Shown here: one piece after another, positions 9,047 through 17,981 of the stretch
Position numbering within the stretch: position 1 is the first letter of the stretch
How the letters are laid out: each line of letters begins with the position of its first letter
DNA from: Neisseria arctica
GTDB taxonomy: Bacteria > Pseudomonadota > Gammaproteobacteria > Burkholderiales > Neisseriaceae
DNA length: 64,000 nucleotides
Direction: 5' to 3'
Assembly: GCF_022870905.1 (NCBI RefSeq)
Contig: NZ_CP091510.1
Span: 1,116,001 to 1,180,000, forward strand
Notes under the pieces: model-generated
The model's database searches: none
Told to the model about the DNA's origin: nothing
What the model saw: only the letters and a program-made list of their open reading frames with translations
Translations under genes and position numbers: made by a program

Positions 9047-9670
9047 ATGGTTCAAGATTTTCAAGAAGCATTAAAGCAATTGGGCAAACAAGCCAAGCAG
9101 GCAGCTGAAGAACGTGCAAAAGTTGAGGCAGAGGCAAAGCGCAAAGCGGCTGAAGAAATAAGTTTTGCCCAGGCTGTCGGCGGTGGGGTAGTTCCTTTAA
9201 AAAACACCAACCGTTATATGCCCCCGCGCGATACTAGCCCGATCAAGCCCCGCCAGAAGCAGGATACAGGTTTATCCCAAGAAGATTATTTTTATGTGGG
9301 CGACAGTTTATACGAAGACGATGTGCCGCCAACATTCAGTAAAAACGGGCAGGGCAAAAATGATATCCGCCGCTTGCAAAGCGGGCATTGGCCGGTAGTT
9401 GCCGATGTCGATTTACACGGCTATACGCAGGAAGAAGCCCAACAAGTATTGAATGAGTTTATTGAATTTTTAGCTGCCCACGGTGTGTGCGGTGAAATTG
9501 TGCACGGCAGCGGTTTGGGTTCGTCGGGTTATAAACCGCGTTTGAAAATGCTGGTACGCCGCTGGTTGATGGCTCACCCTGATGTATTGGCTTATGCCGA
9601 ACCGCACAAAGGAAATGACGGTGCGGTTAGGATATTGATACGCCGCCGTAATCGTCATCAAGAAGGATAA
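9047..9670 (+). CDS. Smr domain protein
   Basis: 207 residues from ATG 9047 (MVQDFQEALKQLGKQAKQ). An in-frame start 6 codons upstream exists, but TTGGAAATAATC before 9047 is better. The N-terminal third is a charged coiled-coil-like helix (AAEERAKVEAEAKRKAAEE). The middle is low-complexity, and the C-terminal Smr domain (about 120-205) shows DVDLHGYTQEEAQQVL, the EIVHGSGLGSSG loop and AEPHKGNDGAVRILIRRR. Small Smr proteins of this SmrA/B type are endonuclease-like; relatives cut mRNA at collided ribosomes. The specific role here is inferred. Confidence 0.85.
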   Translation: MVQDFQEALKQLGKQAKQAAEERAKVEAEAKRKAAEEISFAQAVGGGVVPLKNTNRYMPPRDTSPIKPRQKQDTGLSQEDYFYVGDSLYEDDVPPTFSKNGQGKNDIRRLQSGHWPVVADVDLHGYTQEEAQQVLNEFIEFLAAHGVCGEIVHGSGLGSSGYKPRLKMLVRRWLMAHPDVLAYAEPHKGNDGAVRILIRRRNRHQEG

Positions 9671-9702
9671 ACAGCAGAAATTCTGGATTCCGAATGACAA
9701 GC

Positions 9703-9732
9703 AATGCCGTCTGAATGTTTTCAGACGGCATT
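9703..9732. terminator. Inverted uptake sequence terminator
   Basis: A 13-bp stem of two AT-type uptake sequences with a 4-nt loop, followed by TATTTTTG. It lies directly behind the Smr gene. Confidence 0.85.
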
Positions 9733-10249
9733 TATTTTTGGAAATATTCAAATTAAGACTGTATTTTAGAGAGGGCTTAATAAGGTCGGTAATTCGTTTT
9801 GGCTATTTTTATTTACCCGTTTTAACGATTTGAGCCTTAACTCCAATCCGGGCGCTTTTTTGTGGGTTGTAATGTTCAAAATGTGTGAAAATTATTTTCT
9901 ATTTAGAAAAATATAAAAGAGAATTTAGATTCTGATTGTTGAAAAGTGAAAATAATTCACAAATTAATGATTGAAAAGATACTTTTTTATAGATTTTATC
10001 AGCAGTATATTTGCCAGAATTACAGTTTGCTGATACGATTTGCAAGCATATTGCCGTTATTGCGGCTGCTATATTCAGATGTTTTTGAAAACATGGAGTT
10101 TTGCAGCTGAGTGATGGTTTCGCTATTCTGATGCAGCACCCCGAGAGCAGCCGTCCGTCAGTAGAAATGTTCGGTTGCAGTTCACAAACGAAAATGAGCG
10201 GTAGTGTTTGAGCTGCCGCACCCATAACTCATCAACTGAAGGGATAATC
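9733..10249 (+). promoter_or_regulatory. Long leader/promoter region upstream of aceE
   Basis: 517 bases with no credible gene; a minus-strand frame at 9899-10225 has no family or ribosome site. The stretch is very A/T-rich to about 10000, then more mixed. A TATATT at about 10071 could be a -10 box, but no -35 is convincing. An AAGGGA ribosome site precedes the aceE ATG. The length suggests a regulated leader for the pyruvate dehydrogenase genes. Confidence 0.45.
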
Positions 10250-12928
10250 ATGTCTACCCAAACCAACGATGTTCATGACATTGATCCGATTGAAACCCAG
10301 GAGTGGCTTGACGCGCTGAGTTCCGTTTTGGAAAACGAAGGCACCGAGCGCGCCCATTTCCTGCTGGAAAACCTGGTGAAATATACCCGTCGTCGCGGTG
10401 TACACTTGCCATTCGACGCCACTACCGCCTACTTGAATACCATTCCGGTCGGCAAAGAGCAAAAATCACCCGGCAATCAGGAGCTGGAACACCGAATTCG
10501 TTCGATTATCCGTTGGAACGCCGCCGCTATGGTGTTGCGTGCCGGTAAAAAAGATTTGGAATTAGGCGGCCATATCGCTTCGTTCCAATCCGCCGCTACA
10601 CTTTATGATGTAGGTTTCAACCATTTCTGGCGTGCCAAAGGTGATGATGTTGAAGGCGATATGATTTTCGTTCAAGGCCATTCTGCACCCGGCATTTACG
10701 CCCGTGCCTTCGTAGAAGGCCGCCTCACTGAAGAGCAGTTGGATAACTTCCGCCAGGAGGTAGACGGCAAGGGTTTGTCTTCTTACCCGCACCCCCATTT
10801 GATGCCTGACTTCTGGCAGTTCCCCACCGTGTCTATGGGCTTAGGCCCCCTGATGGCGATTTACCAAGCGCGCTTCCTGAAATATTTGGATTCGCGCGGC
10901 TTGAGCAAAACCAAAGGCCGTAAAGTGTGGGTATTCTGCGGCGACGGCGAGATGGACGAACCGGAAAGCCAAGGTGCTATCGCATTGGCTGCCCGTGAAG
11001 GTTTGGACAACCTGATTTTCGTGATCAACTGTAACTTACAACGCCTTGACGGCCCCGTACGCGGTAACGGCAAAATCATTCAAGAGTTGGAAGGCAACTT
11101 CCGCGGTGCCGGCTGGAACGTATTGAAAGTGATTTGGGGCAGCCGCTGGGATGCTCTTTTGGCGCGTGATACCGATAACGAACTCAAAGCCCGTATGGAT
11201 GAATGCTTGGACGGCGACTACCAGACTTATAAATCCAAAGACGGTGCCTACGTGCGCGAGCACTTCTTCAACACCCCGAGTTTGAAAGCCATGGTGGCGA
11301 ATATGTCCGACGCTGAAATTTGGGCGTTGAACCGTGGTGGTCATGATCCTCACAAAGTATATGCAGCTTATTACGAAGCCGTGAACAACCCCGACGGCCG
11401 TCCGACCGTGATCTTGGCCAAAACCATTAAAGGTTACGGTATGGGACATGCCGGAGAAGGTCAAAACGTTGCACACCAAGCCAAAAAAATGGATACAGAA
11501 TCGCTGAAACAATTCCGTACCCGTTTTGACATACCGGTAACCGACGAGCAAATCGAAAGCGGCAACATTCCTTACTACCGTTTCCCTGAAGACAGCGAAG
11601 AAATGCGCTATCTGCGCGAACGCCGCAATTCATTGGGCGGCTATCTGCCTCAGCGTAATCCGAATACCGAAGCATTGCCTGTACCTTCGCTGGACGCATT
11701 CGATGCACAACTTCAAGCCAGCGGCGACCGTGAGTTCTCCACTACCATGGCGTTTGTGCGTATTCTGAGCACCCTGTTGAAAGACAAACAAATCGGTAAA
11801 CGCATCGTACCGATCGTACCTGATGAAAGCCGCACTTTCGGTATGGAAGGTATGTTCCGCCAATACGGTATTTGGAACCCGAAAGGCCAACAATACACCC
11901 CGCAAGATAAAGACCAGCTGATGTTCTATAAAGAATCGGTTGATGGTCAGATTTTGCAGGAAGGTATTAACGAACCGGGCGCGATGGCTGACTGGATTGC
12001 CGCGGCAACCAGCTATGCCAACAACCATTTCGCCATGATTCCGTTCTATATTTATTATTCAATGTTTGGTTTCCAACGTGTCGGCGACTTGGCTTGGGCG
12101 GCAGGCGATATGCACGCACGGGGCTTCCTGTTGGGTGGTACTGCAGGCCGTACGACCTTGAACGGCGAAGGTTTGCAGCACGAAGACGGACACAGCCACA
12201 TTCAAGCTGATCTGATTCCGAACTGTATTTCTTACGATCCGACTTACTCTTATGAGTTGGCCGTGATTATCCAAGACGGTTTGCGTCGTATGTATGTAGA
12301 AAACCAAGATGTGTTCTACTACATCACGTTGATGAACGAAAACTACGCACATCCTGCCTTGCCTCAACGCGAAGGTATCGAAGAGCAAATCCTCAAAGGT
12401 ATGTACCTGCTTAAAGCCGGCGGTAACGGTGATAAGAAAGTACAGTTGATGGGCTCCGGCGTGATTCTGAATGAAGTAATCAAAGGTGCCGAATTGCTGA
12501 AAAACGATTTCGGCGTAGATGCCGATATTTGGTCGGTGCCTTCGTTCAATCTGCTGTACCGCGATGCTATCGAGGCCGAGCGTTTCAACCGTCTCAATCC
12601 GTTGGCAGATCAACAAGTACCGTTCGTGACCCAACAGCTGAAAGGACACGAAGGTCCGGTAATCGCATCTACCGACTACATCCGTAGCTTTGCCGATCGC
12701 GTACGCGCTTATATCCCGAATGATTACTATGTTTTGGGTACCGATGGTTTCGGCCGCAGTGATTCACGCGCCAACTTGCGTGATTTCTTCGAAGTAGACA
12801 GCCGCCATGTTGCCGTTTCAGCATTGAACGCTTTGGCCGAACAAGGCAAAGTCAGCAAAGAAACCGTACAACAAGCGATTGAAAAATACGGTATCAAAAC
12901 CGATACCGCACCGAGCTGGAAGCGCTAA
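10250..12928 (+). CDS. aceE: Pyruvate dehydrogenase E1 component
   Basis: 892 residues from ATG 10250 (MSTQTNDVHDIDPIETQEWL), preceded by GAAGGGA; earlier in-frame starts lack a ribosome site. It is the homodimeric E1 type. Landmarks: RIIRWNAAAMVLRA, GGHIASFQSAATLY, the thiamine diphosphate motif FCGDGEMDEPESQGAIALA...NLIFVINCNLQRLDGPVRGN (GDG...NN-like), and in the second half EDGHSHIQADLIPNC and TDGFGRSDSRANLRDFFE. It decarboxylates pyruvate and transfers the acetyl unit to the lipoyl arms of AceF. First gene of aceE-aceF-lpdA. Confidence 0.97.
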   Translation: MSTQTNDVHDIDPIETQEWLDALSSVLENEGTERAHFLLENLVKYTRRRGVHLPFDATTAYLNTIPVGKEQKSPGNQELEHRIRSIIRWNAAAMVLRAGKKDLELGGHIASFQSAATLYDVGFNHFWRAKGDDVEGDMIFVQGHSAPGIYARAFVEGRLTEEQLDNFRQEVDGKGLSSYPHPHLMPDFWQFPTVSMGLGPLMAIYQARFLKYLDSRGLSKTKGRKVWVFCGDGEMDEPESQGAIALAAREGLDNLIFVINCNLQRLDGPVRGNGKIIQELEGNFRGAGWNVLKVIWGSRWDALLARDTDNELKARMDECLDGDYQTYKSKDGAYVREHFFNTPSLKAMVANMSDAEIWALNRGGHDPHKVYAAYYEAVNNPDGRPTVILAKTIKGYGMGHAGEGQNVAHQAKKMDTESLKQFRTRFDIPVTDEQIESGNIPYYRFPEDSEEMRYLRERRNSLGGYLPQRNPNTEALPVPSLDAFDAQLQASGDREFSTTMAFVRILSTLLKDKQIGKRIVPIVPDESRTFGMEGMFRQYGIWNPKGQQYTPQDKDQLMFYKESVDGQILQEGINEPGAMADWIAAATSYANNHFAMIPFYIYYSMFGFQRVGDLAWAAGDMHARGFLLGGTAGRTTLNGEGLQHEDGHSHIQADLIPNCISYDPTYSYELAVIIQDGLRRMYVENQDVFYYITLMNENYAHPALPQREGIEEQILKGMYLLKAGGNGDKKVQLMGSGVILNEVIKGAELLKNDFGVDADIWSVPSFNLLYRDAIEAERFNRLNPLADQQVPFVTQQLKGHEGPVIASTDYIRSFADRVRAYIPNDYYVLGTDGFGRSDSRANLRDFFEVDSRHVAVSALNALAEQGKVSKETVQQAIEKYGIKTDTAPSWKR

Positions 12929-12937
12929 AACGCATAA

Positions 12938-12978
12938 TTTTCAGACGGCCTTTTCCTTTTAATGAGGCCGTCTGAAAA
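12938..12978. terminator. Inverted uptake sequence hairpin between aceE and aceF
   Basis: Two AG-type uptake sequences in inverted orientation around a 14-base spacer containing T-rich DNA. It lies inside an operon, so it may attenuate rather than end transcription. Confidence 0.65.
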
Positions 12979-13056
12979 CAGCCTGAAATCAGATCGTTTT
13001 AACAAATAAACCGGTATGCAAGCCAAATAAGCTTGCTGCTGTTAAAGGAAAGCACG

Positions 13057-14703
13057 ATGAGCCAAATCGTAGAAATCAAAGTACCCGATATCGGCGGTCA
13101 TGAAAATGTCGATGTGATCGATGTAGCCGTTAAGGTTGGCGACACCATTGCCGCAGATGATACCCTGATTACCCTCGAAACCGACAAAGCCACTATGGAT
13201 GTACCTTCTGATACCTCTGGTGTGGTGAAAGAAGTGAAAGTAAACGTAGGTGACAAAGTTTCTGAAGGAAGCGTTATCGTTACCGTAGAAGCTGTCGCCG
13301 GGGATACAGCTGAAACCCAAGCTGTAGAAAAAGTTGAAGAGCAGCCGAAAGCCCCTGAACCGGTGCCTGCCGCACAGGCTAATACGCCTGCATCAACTGT
13401 TAAAGTAGAAGTACCCGATATCGGCGGTCATGAAAATGTCGATGTGATTGCCGTTGAAGTAAAAGTAGGCGATACCGTATCGGCTGACGACACTTTGATT
13501 ACATTGGAAACCGACAAAGCCACTATGGATGTGCCCAGCACAGCTGCTGGCGTTGTGAAAGCCGTTTTCATCAAAGTAGGCGACAAAGTATCGCAAGGCA
13601 CTGTGATTATCGAACTCGAAGCCGAAGGTGCGGCAGCGCCTGCTCCTCAAGCGGTTGCCTCTGCATCTGTTGCCGAAGCACCAAAGGCTCCCGTATCTGT
13701 TGCGGCTCCCGCTGCAACTTCGGCGGAGGTAGCTCCCAAAGCTGCTTTTGGCAATACGCCTGTTAACGAAGCGGCATTTGCCAAAGCACATGCCGGTCCG
13801 TCGGCCCGCAAACTGGCGCGCGAACTCGGCGTAGATCTGAGCTTGGTCAGCGGTACAGGCTTGAAGGGCCGCATTATCGGCGAAGACATCAAAGCTTTTG
13901 TTAAAGCAGCCATGCAGGGTGGCGCAGGAAAAGGCGCACCGGTTGCCGCAGCTGCATCTTTGGGCGGAGGTTTGGATCTGCTGCCGTGGCCGAAAGTGGA
14001 TTTCAGTAAATTCGGTGAAATCGAAGTCAAAGAACTCAGCCGTATTAAGAAAATTTCCGGCCAGAATCTTTCCCGCAACTGGGTGGTTATTCCCCATGTT
14101 ACCGTGAACGAAGATGCGGATATGACCGAGCTGGAAGAGTTCCGCAAGCAGCTGAATAAAGAGTGGGAGCGCGAAGGCATTAAGATGTCGCCCCTGGCAT
14201 TTATCATTAAAGCTTCCGTAACTGCATTGAAAGCTTTCCCCGAGTTTAACTCTTCGCTGGACGGCGATAATCTTGTTCTGAAGAAATACTACAACATCGG
14301 TTTTGCGGCTGATACGCCAAACGGTTTGGTTGTTCCCGTGATTAAAGATGTTGATAAAAAAGGCTTGAAAGAAATTTCTCAAGAGTTGACCGAATTGTCG
14401 AAAAAAGCACGCGAAGGCAAGCTCAAACCACAGGAAATGCAAGGTGCGTGCTTTACTATTTCCAGCTTGGGCGGTATCGGCGGAACAGGGTTCACTCCGA
14501 TTGTAAACGCTCCCGAAGTCGCTATTTTGGGTGTGTGCAAATCGCAAATCAAACCAGTATGGAACGGATCCGCTTTCGAACCGCGCTTGATGTGCCCGTT
14601 GAGCCTGTCGTTCGATCACCGCGTTATCGACGGTGCGGCCGGTATGCGTTTCACAGTATTCCTGGCGAACCTGTTGAAAGATTTCCGCCGCGTATTGGTA
14701 TAA
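13057..14703 (+). CDS. aceF: Pyruvate dehydrogenase E2, dihydrolipoamide acetyltransferase
   Basis: 548 residues from ATG 13057 (MSQIVEIKVPDIGGHENVDV), with AAAGGAAAG upstream. It has two N-terminal lipoyl domains, each with the lipoylation site ETDKATMDVPS (lysines near residues 44 and 159), separated by Ala/Pro-rich hinges. The peripheral subunit-binding domain follows (GPSARKLARELGVDLSLVSGTGLKGRI, about 250-285), then the catalytic core ending in SLSFDHRVIDGAAGMRF with the active-site His and Asp. It carries the acetyl group from E1 to CoA and forms the complex core. Confidence 0.97.
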   Translation: MSQIVEIKVPDIGGHENVDVIDVAVKVGDTIAADDTLITLETDKATMDVPSDTSGVVKEVKVNVGDKVSEGSVIVTVEAVAGDTAETQAVEKVEEQPKAPEPVPAAQANTPASTVKVEVPDIGGHENVDVIAVEVKVGDTVSADDTLITLETDKATMDVPSTAAGVVKAVFIKVGDKVSQGTVIIELEAEGAAAPAPQAVASASVAEAPKAPVSVAAPAATSAEVAPKAAFGNTPVNEAAFAKAHAGPSARKLARELGVDLSLVSGTGLKGRIIGEDIKAFVKAAMQGGAGKGAPVAAAASLGGGLDLLPWPKVDFSKFGEIEVKELSRIKKISGQNLSRNWVVIPHVTVNEDADMTELEEFRKQLNKEWEREGIKMSPLAFIIKASVTALKAFPEFNSSLDGDNLVLKKYYNIGFAADTPNGLVVPVIKDVDKKGLKEISQELTELSKKAREGKLKPQEMQGACFTISSLGGIGGTGFTPIVNAPEVAILGVCKSQIKPVWNGSAFEPRLMCPLSLSFDHRVIDGAAGMRFTVFLANLLKDFRRVLV

Positions 14704-14711
14704 CAAGGATC

Positions 14712-14749
14712 ATTCAGACGGCCTTATTTGAAGGTAGGGCCGTCTGAAT
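14712..14749. terminator. Inverted uptake sequence hairpin between aceF and lpdA
   Basis: An inverted pair of uptake sequences (ATTCAGACGGCC / GGGCCGTCTGAAT) with a 13-base loop in the 89-bp gap between two genes of one complex. A partial terminator is the likely effect. Confidence 0.6.
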
Positions 14750-14792
14750 ACCGATTTCAAGTGGTTTATACCGCTTGTCCGAAAGGTAAAAC

Positions 14793-16586
14793 ATGAGTTT
14801 GATTGAATTAAAAGTACCCGATATCGGCGGCCACGAAAATGTAGATATTATCGCCGTGGACATCAAAGCCGGTGACACGGTTGCTCTCGAAGACACCTTG
14901 ATTACTTTGGAAACCGACAAAGCCACCATGGATGTGCCGGCTGATGTGGCAGGTGTAGTGAAAGAAGTTAAAGTAAAAGTAGGCGACAAAATTTCCGAAG
15001 GCGGCGTGATTGCCGTGCTTGAAGCGGCAGGAGCCGAAACGGCTGCGCCTAAAGCCAAAGAAAAAGCCGCTCAGGCAGCTGTTGAACAACCAATTACCGC
15101 CTCACCGGCACCGCAAGCCGCACAATTTGCCGGTTCAGCCGATGCTGAATACGATGTTGTTGTTTTGGGCGGCGGCCCCGGCGGTTATTCGGCGGCATTT
15201 GCGGCGGCTGATGAAGGTTTGAAAGTTGCCCTTATCGAACGCTACAACACTTTGGGCGGTGTCTGCTTGAATGTCGGCTGTATTCCTTCTAAAGCATTGT
15301 TACACAATGCCGCCGTAATCGATGAAGTACGCCATTTGGCTGCCAACGGTATTAAATATCCCGAGCCGGAGTTGGATATCGATATGTTGCGTGCTTACAA
15401 GGAAAAAGTAATCGGTAAGCTCACCACTGGCTTGAGCGGAATGGCAAAAGCCCGAAAAGTGGATGTGATTCAAGGTAACGGCCAATTTGTCGGTGCCAAC
15501 CATATTGAAGTAGCACTGACCAACAGTGAAAAATATGAGCAAGCAGTAGAAACCGGCGAGAAGAAAACCGTTGCTTTTAAAAATTGTATTATCGCAGCCG
15601 GTAGCCGTGTAATGAATCTTCCCTTTATTCCGAAAGACCCTCGTATCATCGATTCTAGCGGTGCTTTGGAATTGCGCGAAGTTCCCGGAAAAATGCTGAT
15701 TATCGGCGGCGGTATTATCGGCTTGGAAATGGGTACTGTATACAGCACTTTAGGGACGCGCTTGGATGTTGTCGAAATGATGGACGGCCTGATGCAAGGG
15801 GCTGATCGTGATTTGGTTAAAGTTTGGCAGAAGTTGAACGAATACCGTTTCGATAACATTATGCTCAATACTAAAACCGTAGCGGTTGATGCCAAAGAAG
15901 ACGGTATTTATGTCAGCTTCGAAGGTGCCAATGCGCCTAAAGAGCCGGTTCGCTATGATGCCGTATTGGTAGCGGCTGGTCGTGCGCCTAATGGTAAATT
16001 GATTGGTGCGGAAAAAGCCGGTGTTGCCGTAACGGATCGCGGTTTTATCGAAGTCGACAAACAAATGCGTACTAATGTGCCGCATATTTACGCGATTGGC
16101 GATATTGTCGGTCAACCGATGTTGGCGCACAAGGCTGTACACGAAGGCCATGTGGCTGCTGAAAACTGTGCAGGTCATAAGGCTTATTTCGATGCCCGTG
16201 TAATTCCAGGTGTTGCTTATACCTCTCCGGAAGTCGCTTGGGTTGGCGTAACGGAAAGTGTTGCTAAAGAGCAAGGCCTGAAAATTACCAAAGCCAATTT
16301 CCCATGGGCAGCATCAGGCCGTGCCATTGCCAACGGTTGTGACCAAGGTTTCACCAAGCTGATTTTTGACGAAACAAGCGGCATGATTATCGGTGGCGGT
16401 ATTGTCGGCCCGAATGCAGGCGACATGATCGGCGAAATCTGTTTGGCTATTGAGATGGGATGTGATGCCGCGGATATCGGTAAAACTATCCATCCTCATC
16501 CTACTTTAGGCGAAACCGTCAGTTTGGCTGCTGAGGTTGCATTAGGTACTTGTACCGATTTGCCGCCGCAGCGTAAGAAAAAATAA
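14793..16586 (+). CDS. lpdA: Dihydrolipoyl dehydrogenase (E3) with N-terminal lipoyl domain, P64k type
   Basis: 597 residues. Residues 1-85 form a lipoyl domain (lipoylation site ETDKATMDVPA), followed by a Pro/Ala hinge. Then comes the flavoprotein: FAD motif VVVLGGGPGGYSAAFAAADEG at about 126, redox-active disulfide GGVCLNVGCIPSK, NAD motif IIGGGIIGLEMGTVYSTLG, and the C-terminal His-Glu pair in HPHPTLGE. It reoxidises the E2 dihydrolipoyl arm using NAD. The added lipoyl domain is characteristic of neisserial E3 (the P64k antigen). Translation follows a GAAAGGTAAAAC leader. Confidence 0.97.
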   Translation: MSLIELKVPDIGGHENVDIIAVDIKAGDTVALEDTLITLETDKATMDVPADVAGVVKEVKVKVGDKISEGGVIAVLEAAGAETAAPKAKEKAAQAAVEQPITASPAPQAAQFAGSADAEYDVVVLGGGPGGYSAAFAAADEGLKVALIERYNTLGGVCLNVGCIPSKALLHNAAVIDEVRHLAANGIKYPEPELDIDMLRAYKEKVIGKLTTGLSGMAKARKVDVIQGNGQFVGANHIEVALTNSEKYEQAVETGEKKTVAFKNCIIAAGSRVMNLPFIPKDPRIIDSSGALELREVPGKMLIIGGGIIGLEMGTVYSTLGTRLDVVEMMDGLMQGADRDLVKVWQKLNEYRFDNIMLNTKTVAVDAKEDGIYVSFEGANAPKEPVRYDAVLVAAGRAPNGKLIGAEKAGVAVTDRGFIEVDKQMRTNVPHIYAIGDIVGQPMLAHKAVHEGHVAAENCAGHKAYFDARVIPGVAYTSPEVAWVGVTESVAKEQGLKITKANFPWAASGRAIANGCDQGFTKLIFDETSGMIIGGGIVGPNAGDMIGEICLAIEMGCDAADIGKTIHPHPTLGETVSLAAEVALGTCTDLPPQRKKK

Positions 16587-16615
16587 CTGTTTTTATTGAT
16601 AGGTTATTTTAAATT

Positions 16616-16646
16616 TAAAGGCCGTCTGAAGTTCAGACGGCCTTTA
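16616..16646. terminator. Terminator of the pyruvate dehydrogenase genes
   Basis: A 15-bp stem of two AG-type uptake sequences with a single-base loop and a TATATATA/T-rich flank, 30 bp behind lpdA. Confidence 0.85.
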
Positions 16647-16821
16647 TATATACTTATCTTATTGGCTATATTTAATTTATATGTGTTGCCAATAAAGCTG
16701 ATTTTACTGTTAGAGGTTTAATTATCGTTCGGTTTTTTAGCAATTTGGGGTTAATTAACTGTCATTATAAAAAATATTTAAATTTTCTTCAGATTATGAA
16801 TGGCCTTTCATCATAAAATTT

Positions 16822-16851
16822 AATGCCGTCTGAAAACTTTCAGACGGCATT
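16822..16851. terminator. Terminator of the DUF4198 gene
   Basis: A 14-bp stem of two AT-type uptake sequences with a 2-base loop, 33 bp beyond the minus-strand stop at 16885. Confidence 0.85.
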
Positions 16852-16884
16852 TTGGGCCATTTTAAGATGAAAGTCTGTTATATC

Positions 16885-17685
16885 TTAGTGATGGTTATGG
16901 CCAATTTGAAAAGTCAGAGTCGTGTAGCTGGCGAGCTTTTGGCAGACTTTACTATCGGGGAAGTCGGATTTATGCACTACGCGGGCTTTCCAAAATCCTT
17001 GACGCAACGGGATGATTGAGGTGCTACCATCGGCAAGGGTGGTGTCAGAGAATGCTTGTGCCTCTAATTTGTGTACTTTTGAATTAATTTCGCTGAAGCC
17101 GTCGAAAGTAGCCGTTAAGGTGGCATCCGGCAATGGTTCGCCATTAAATAATACCCGTACCGGAAATGCTTCGCCTACTCGAATATTGGCCGGATTTTCT
17201 AAAGGAACAATTTCCAAGCCTTGTCCTACAGGGCGGGTAATAATTGATTTTCCTGCGCTGTTGTGACCGACATTGATAATATTTTTTGCGTACATACGTG
17301 TTTGTTCGCAATATTCGGCATCCGGCATTTCTGTCATATTCACTTGTTTCCAACCATTGCTGTTTTTTGACCAGAAAGTAGGTTGGTATGTACCCAATAC
17401 TAAAAAGCTGCCTTCGGGTACGGGTTGCTTACTTTGAAATTGGTAGTTATGTTGGCCTTTTTGTATCAGGTTTTCGGTACCTTTTTCGGTAACGAGCTGT
17501 AAAGGTTGTTTGAAAATATGCAGCCGGTCTTTGGGAATAGGGGCTAATTCGGGAAAATCTCCATAGCCTAATTCGGCTTTTAAAATTTCACCGCCGTGGG
17601 TATGTGCGGTTTCTACCCAAATTTCATGGGCTTGAGCCGAACCGATTGCTGCGATCAGGGCGAGTAGGCTGAAAATTTTTTGCAT
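16885..17685 (-). CDS. Periplasmic DUF4198 protein, probable metal-uptake accessory
   Basis: 266 residues with a Sec signal peptide (MQKIFSLLALIAAIGSAQA, cut before HEIWVE), so it is periplasmic. The mature start HEIWVETAHTHGGEILKAEL and the later IRVGEAFPVRVLFNGEPLPDATLTATF (an immunoglobulin-like DUF4198 segment) fit a family linked to nickel/cobalt uptake systems. The mature protein begins with His, has HTHGG, and ends GHNHH, so His-rich metal binding is plausible. A strong zinc-uptake-regulator-like operator (17714-17734) lies 29 bp upstream of the start. A role in zinc, or another divalent metal, under Zur control is my inference. Confidence 0.8.
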   Translation of the reverse strand: MQKIFSLLALIAAIGSAQAHEIWVETAHTHGGEILKAELGYGDFPELAPIPKDRLHIFKQPLQLVTEKGTENLIQKGQHNYQFQSKQPVPEGSFLVLGTYQPTFWSKNSNGWKQVNMTEMPDAEYCEQTRMYAKNIINVGHNSAGKSIITRPVGQGLEIVPLENPANIRVGEAFPVRVLFNGEPLPDATLTATFDGFSEINSKVHKLEAQAFSDTTLADGSTSIIPLRQGFWKARVVHKSDFPDSKVCQKLASYTTLTFQIGHNHH

Positions 17686-17713
17686 GATGTTAACTCCGAT
17701 TGACTATTTTTTG

Positions 17714-17734
17714 AAATGTTATACTGTAACATTT
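17714..17734. promoter_or_regulatory. Zur-like operator
   Basis: A perfect inverted repeat: 8-bp arms AAATGTTA (17714-17721) and TAACATTT (17727-17734) around TACTG. The central TGTTATACTGTAACA differs at one position from the published neisserial Zur motif TGTTATDNHATAACA, and the outer bases match the enterobacterial Zur box. It sits right before the DUF4198 gene, where it would block transcription when zinc is plentiful. Confidence 0.75.
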
Positions 17735-17898
17735 AAATTGTAAAGAGTATGTTGATGAGAAATGCAAGCAAAGTTTAACGCTATGGTGATAAATTCAGGG
17801 TGGAAAATATGCAGTTAACTTAGAAAAGGCTATATATTTGAGTTTTTCACCATTGATAAAACGGTGTGGAAAAAATGATTTACATGGTTTGAAATATC

Positions 17899-17932
17899 AA
17901 AATGCCGTCTGAAAATTTTCAGACGGCATTTT
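17899..17932. terminator. Terminator of the acyltransferase-like gene
   Basis: A 17-bp perfect stem made of two abutting inverted AT-type uptake sequences, 50 bp past the minus-strand stop at 17982. Confidence 0.85.
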
Positions 17933-17981
17933 GATTGACAAAGCAAATATATGATTTATTTAACCACTAATAAAGACAGTA

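Noticed and set aside
9899..10225. Minus-strand frame upstream of aceE
   Set aside because: No ribosome site, no domain, A/T-rich; treated as leader DNA.
13393..14706. Long minus-strand open frame opposite aceF
   Set aside because: It lies wholly inside aceF, which has clear domains; no ribosome site or family. Shadow of codon bias.
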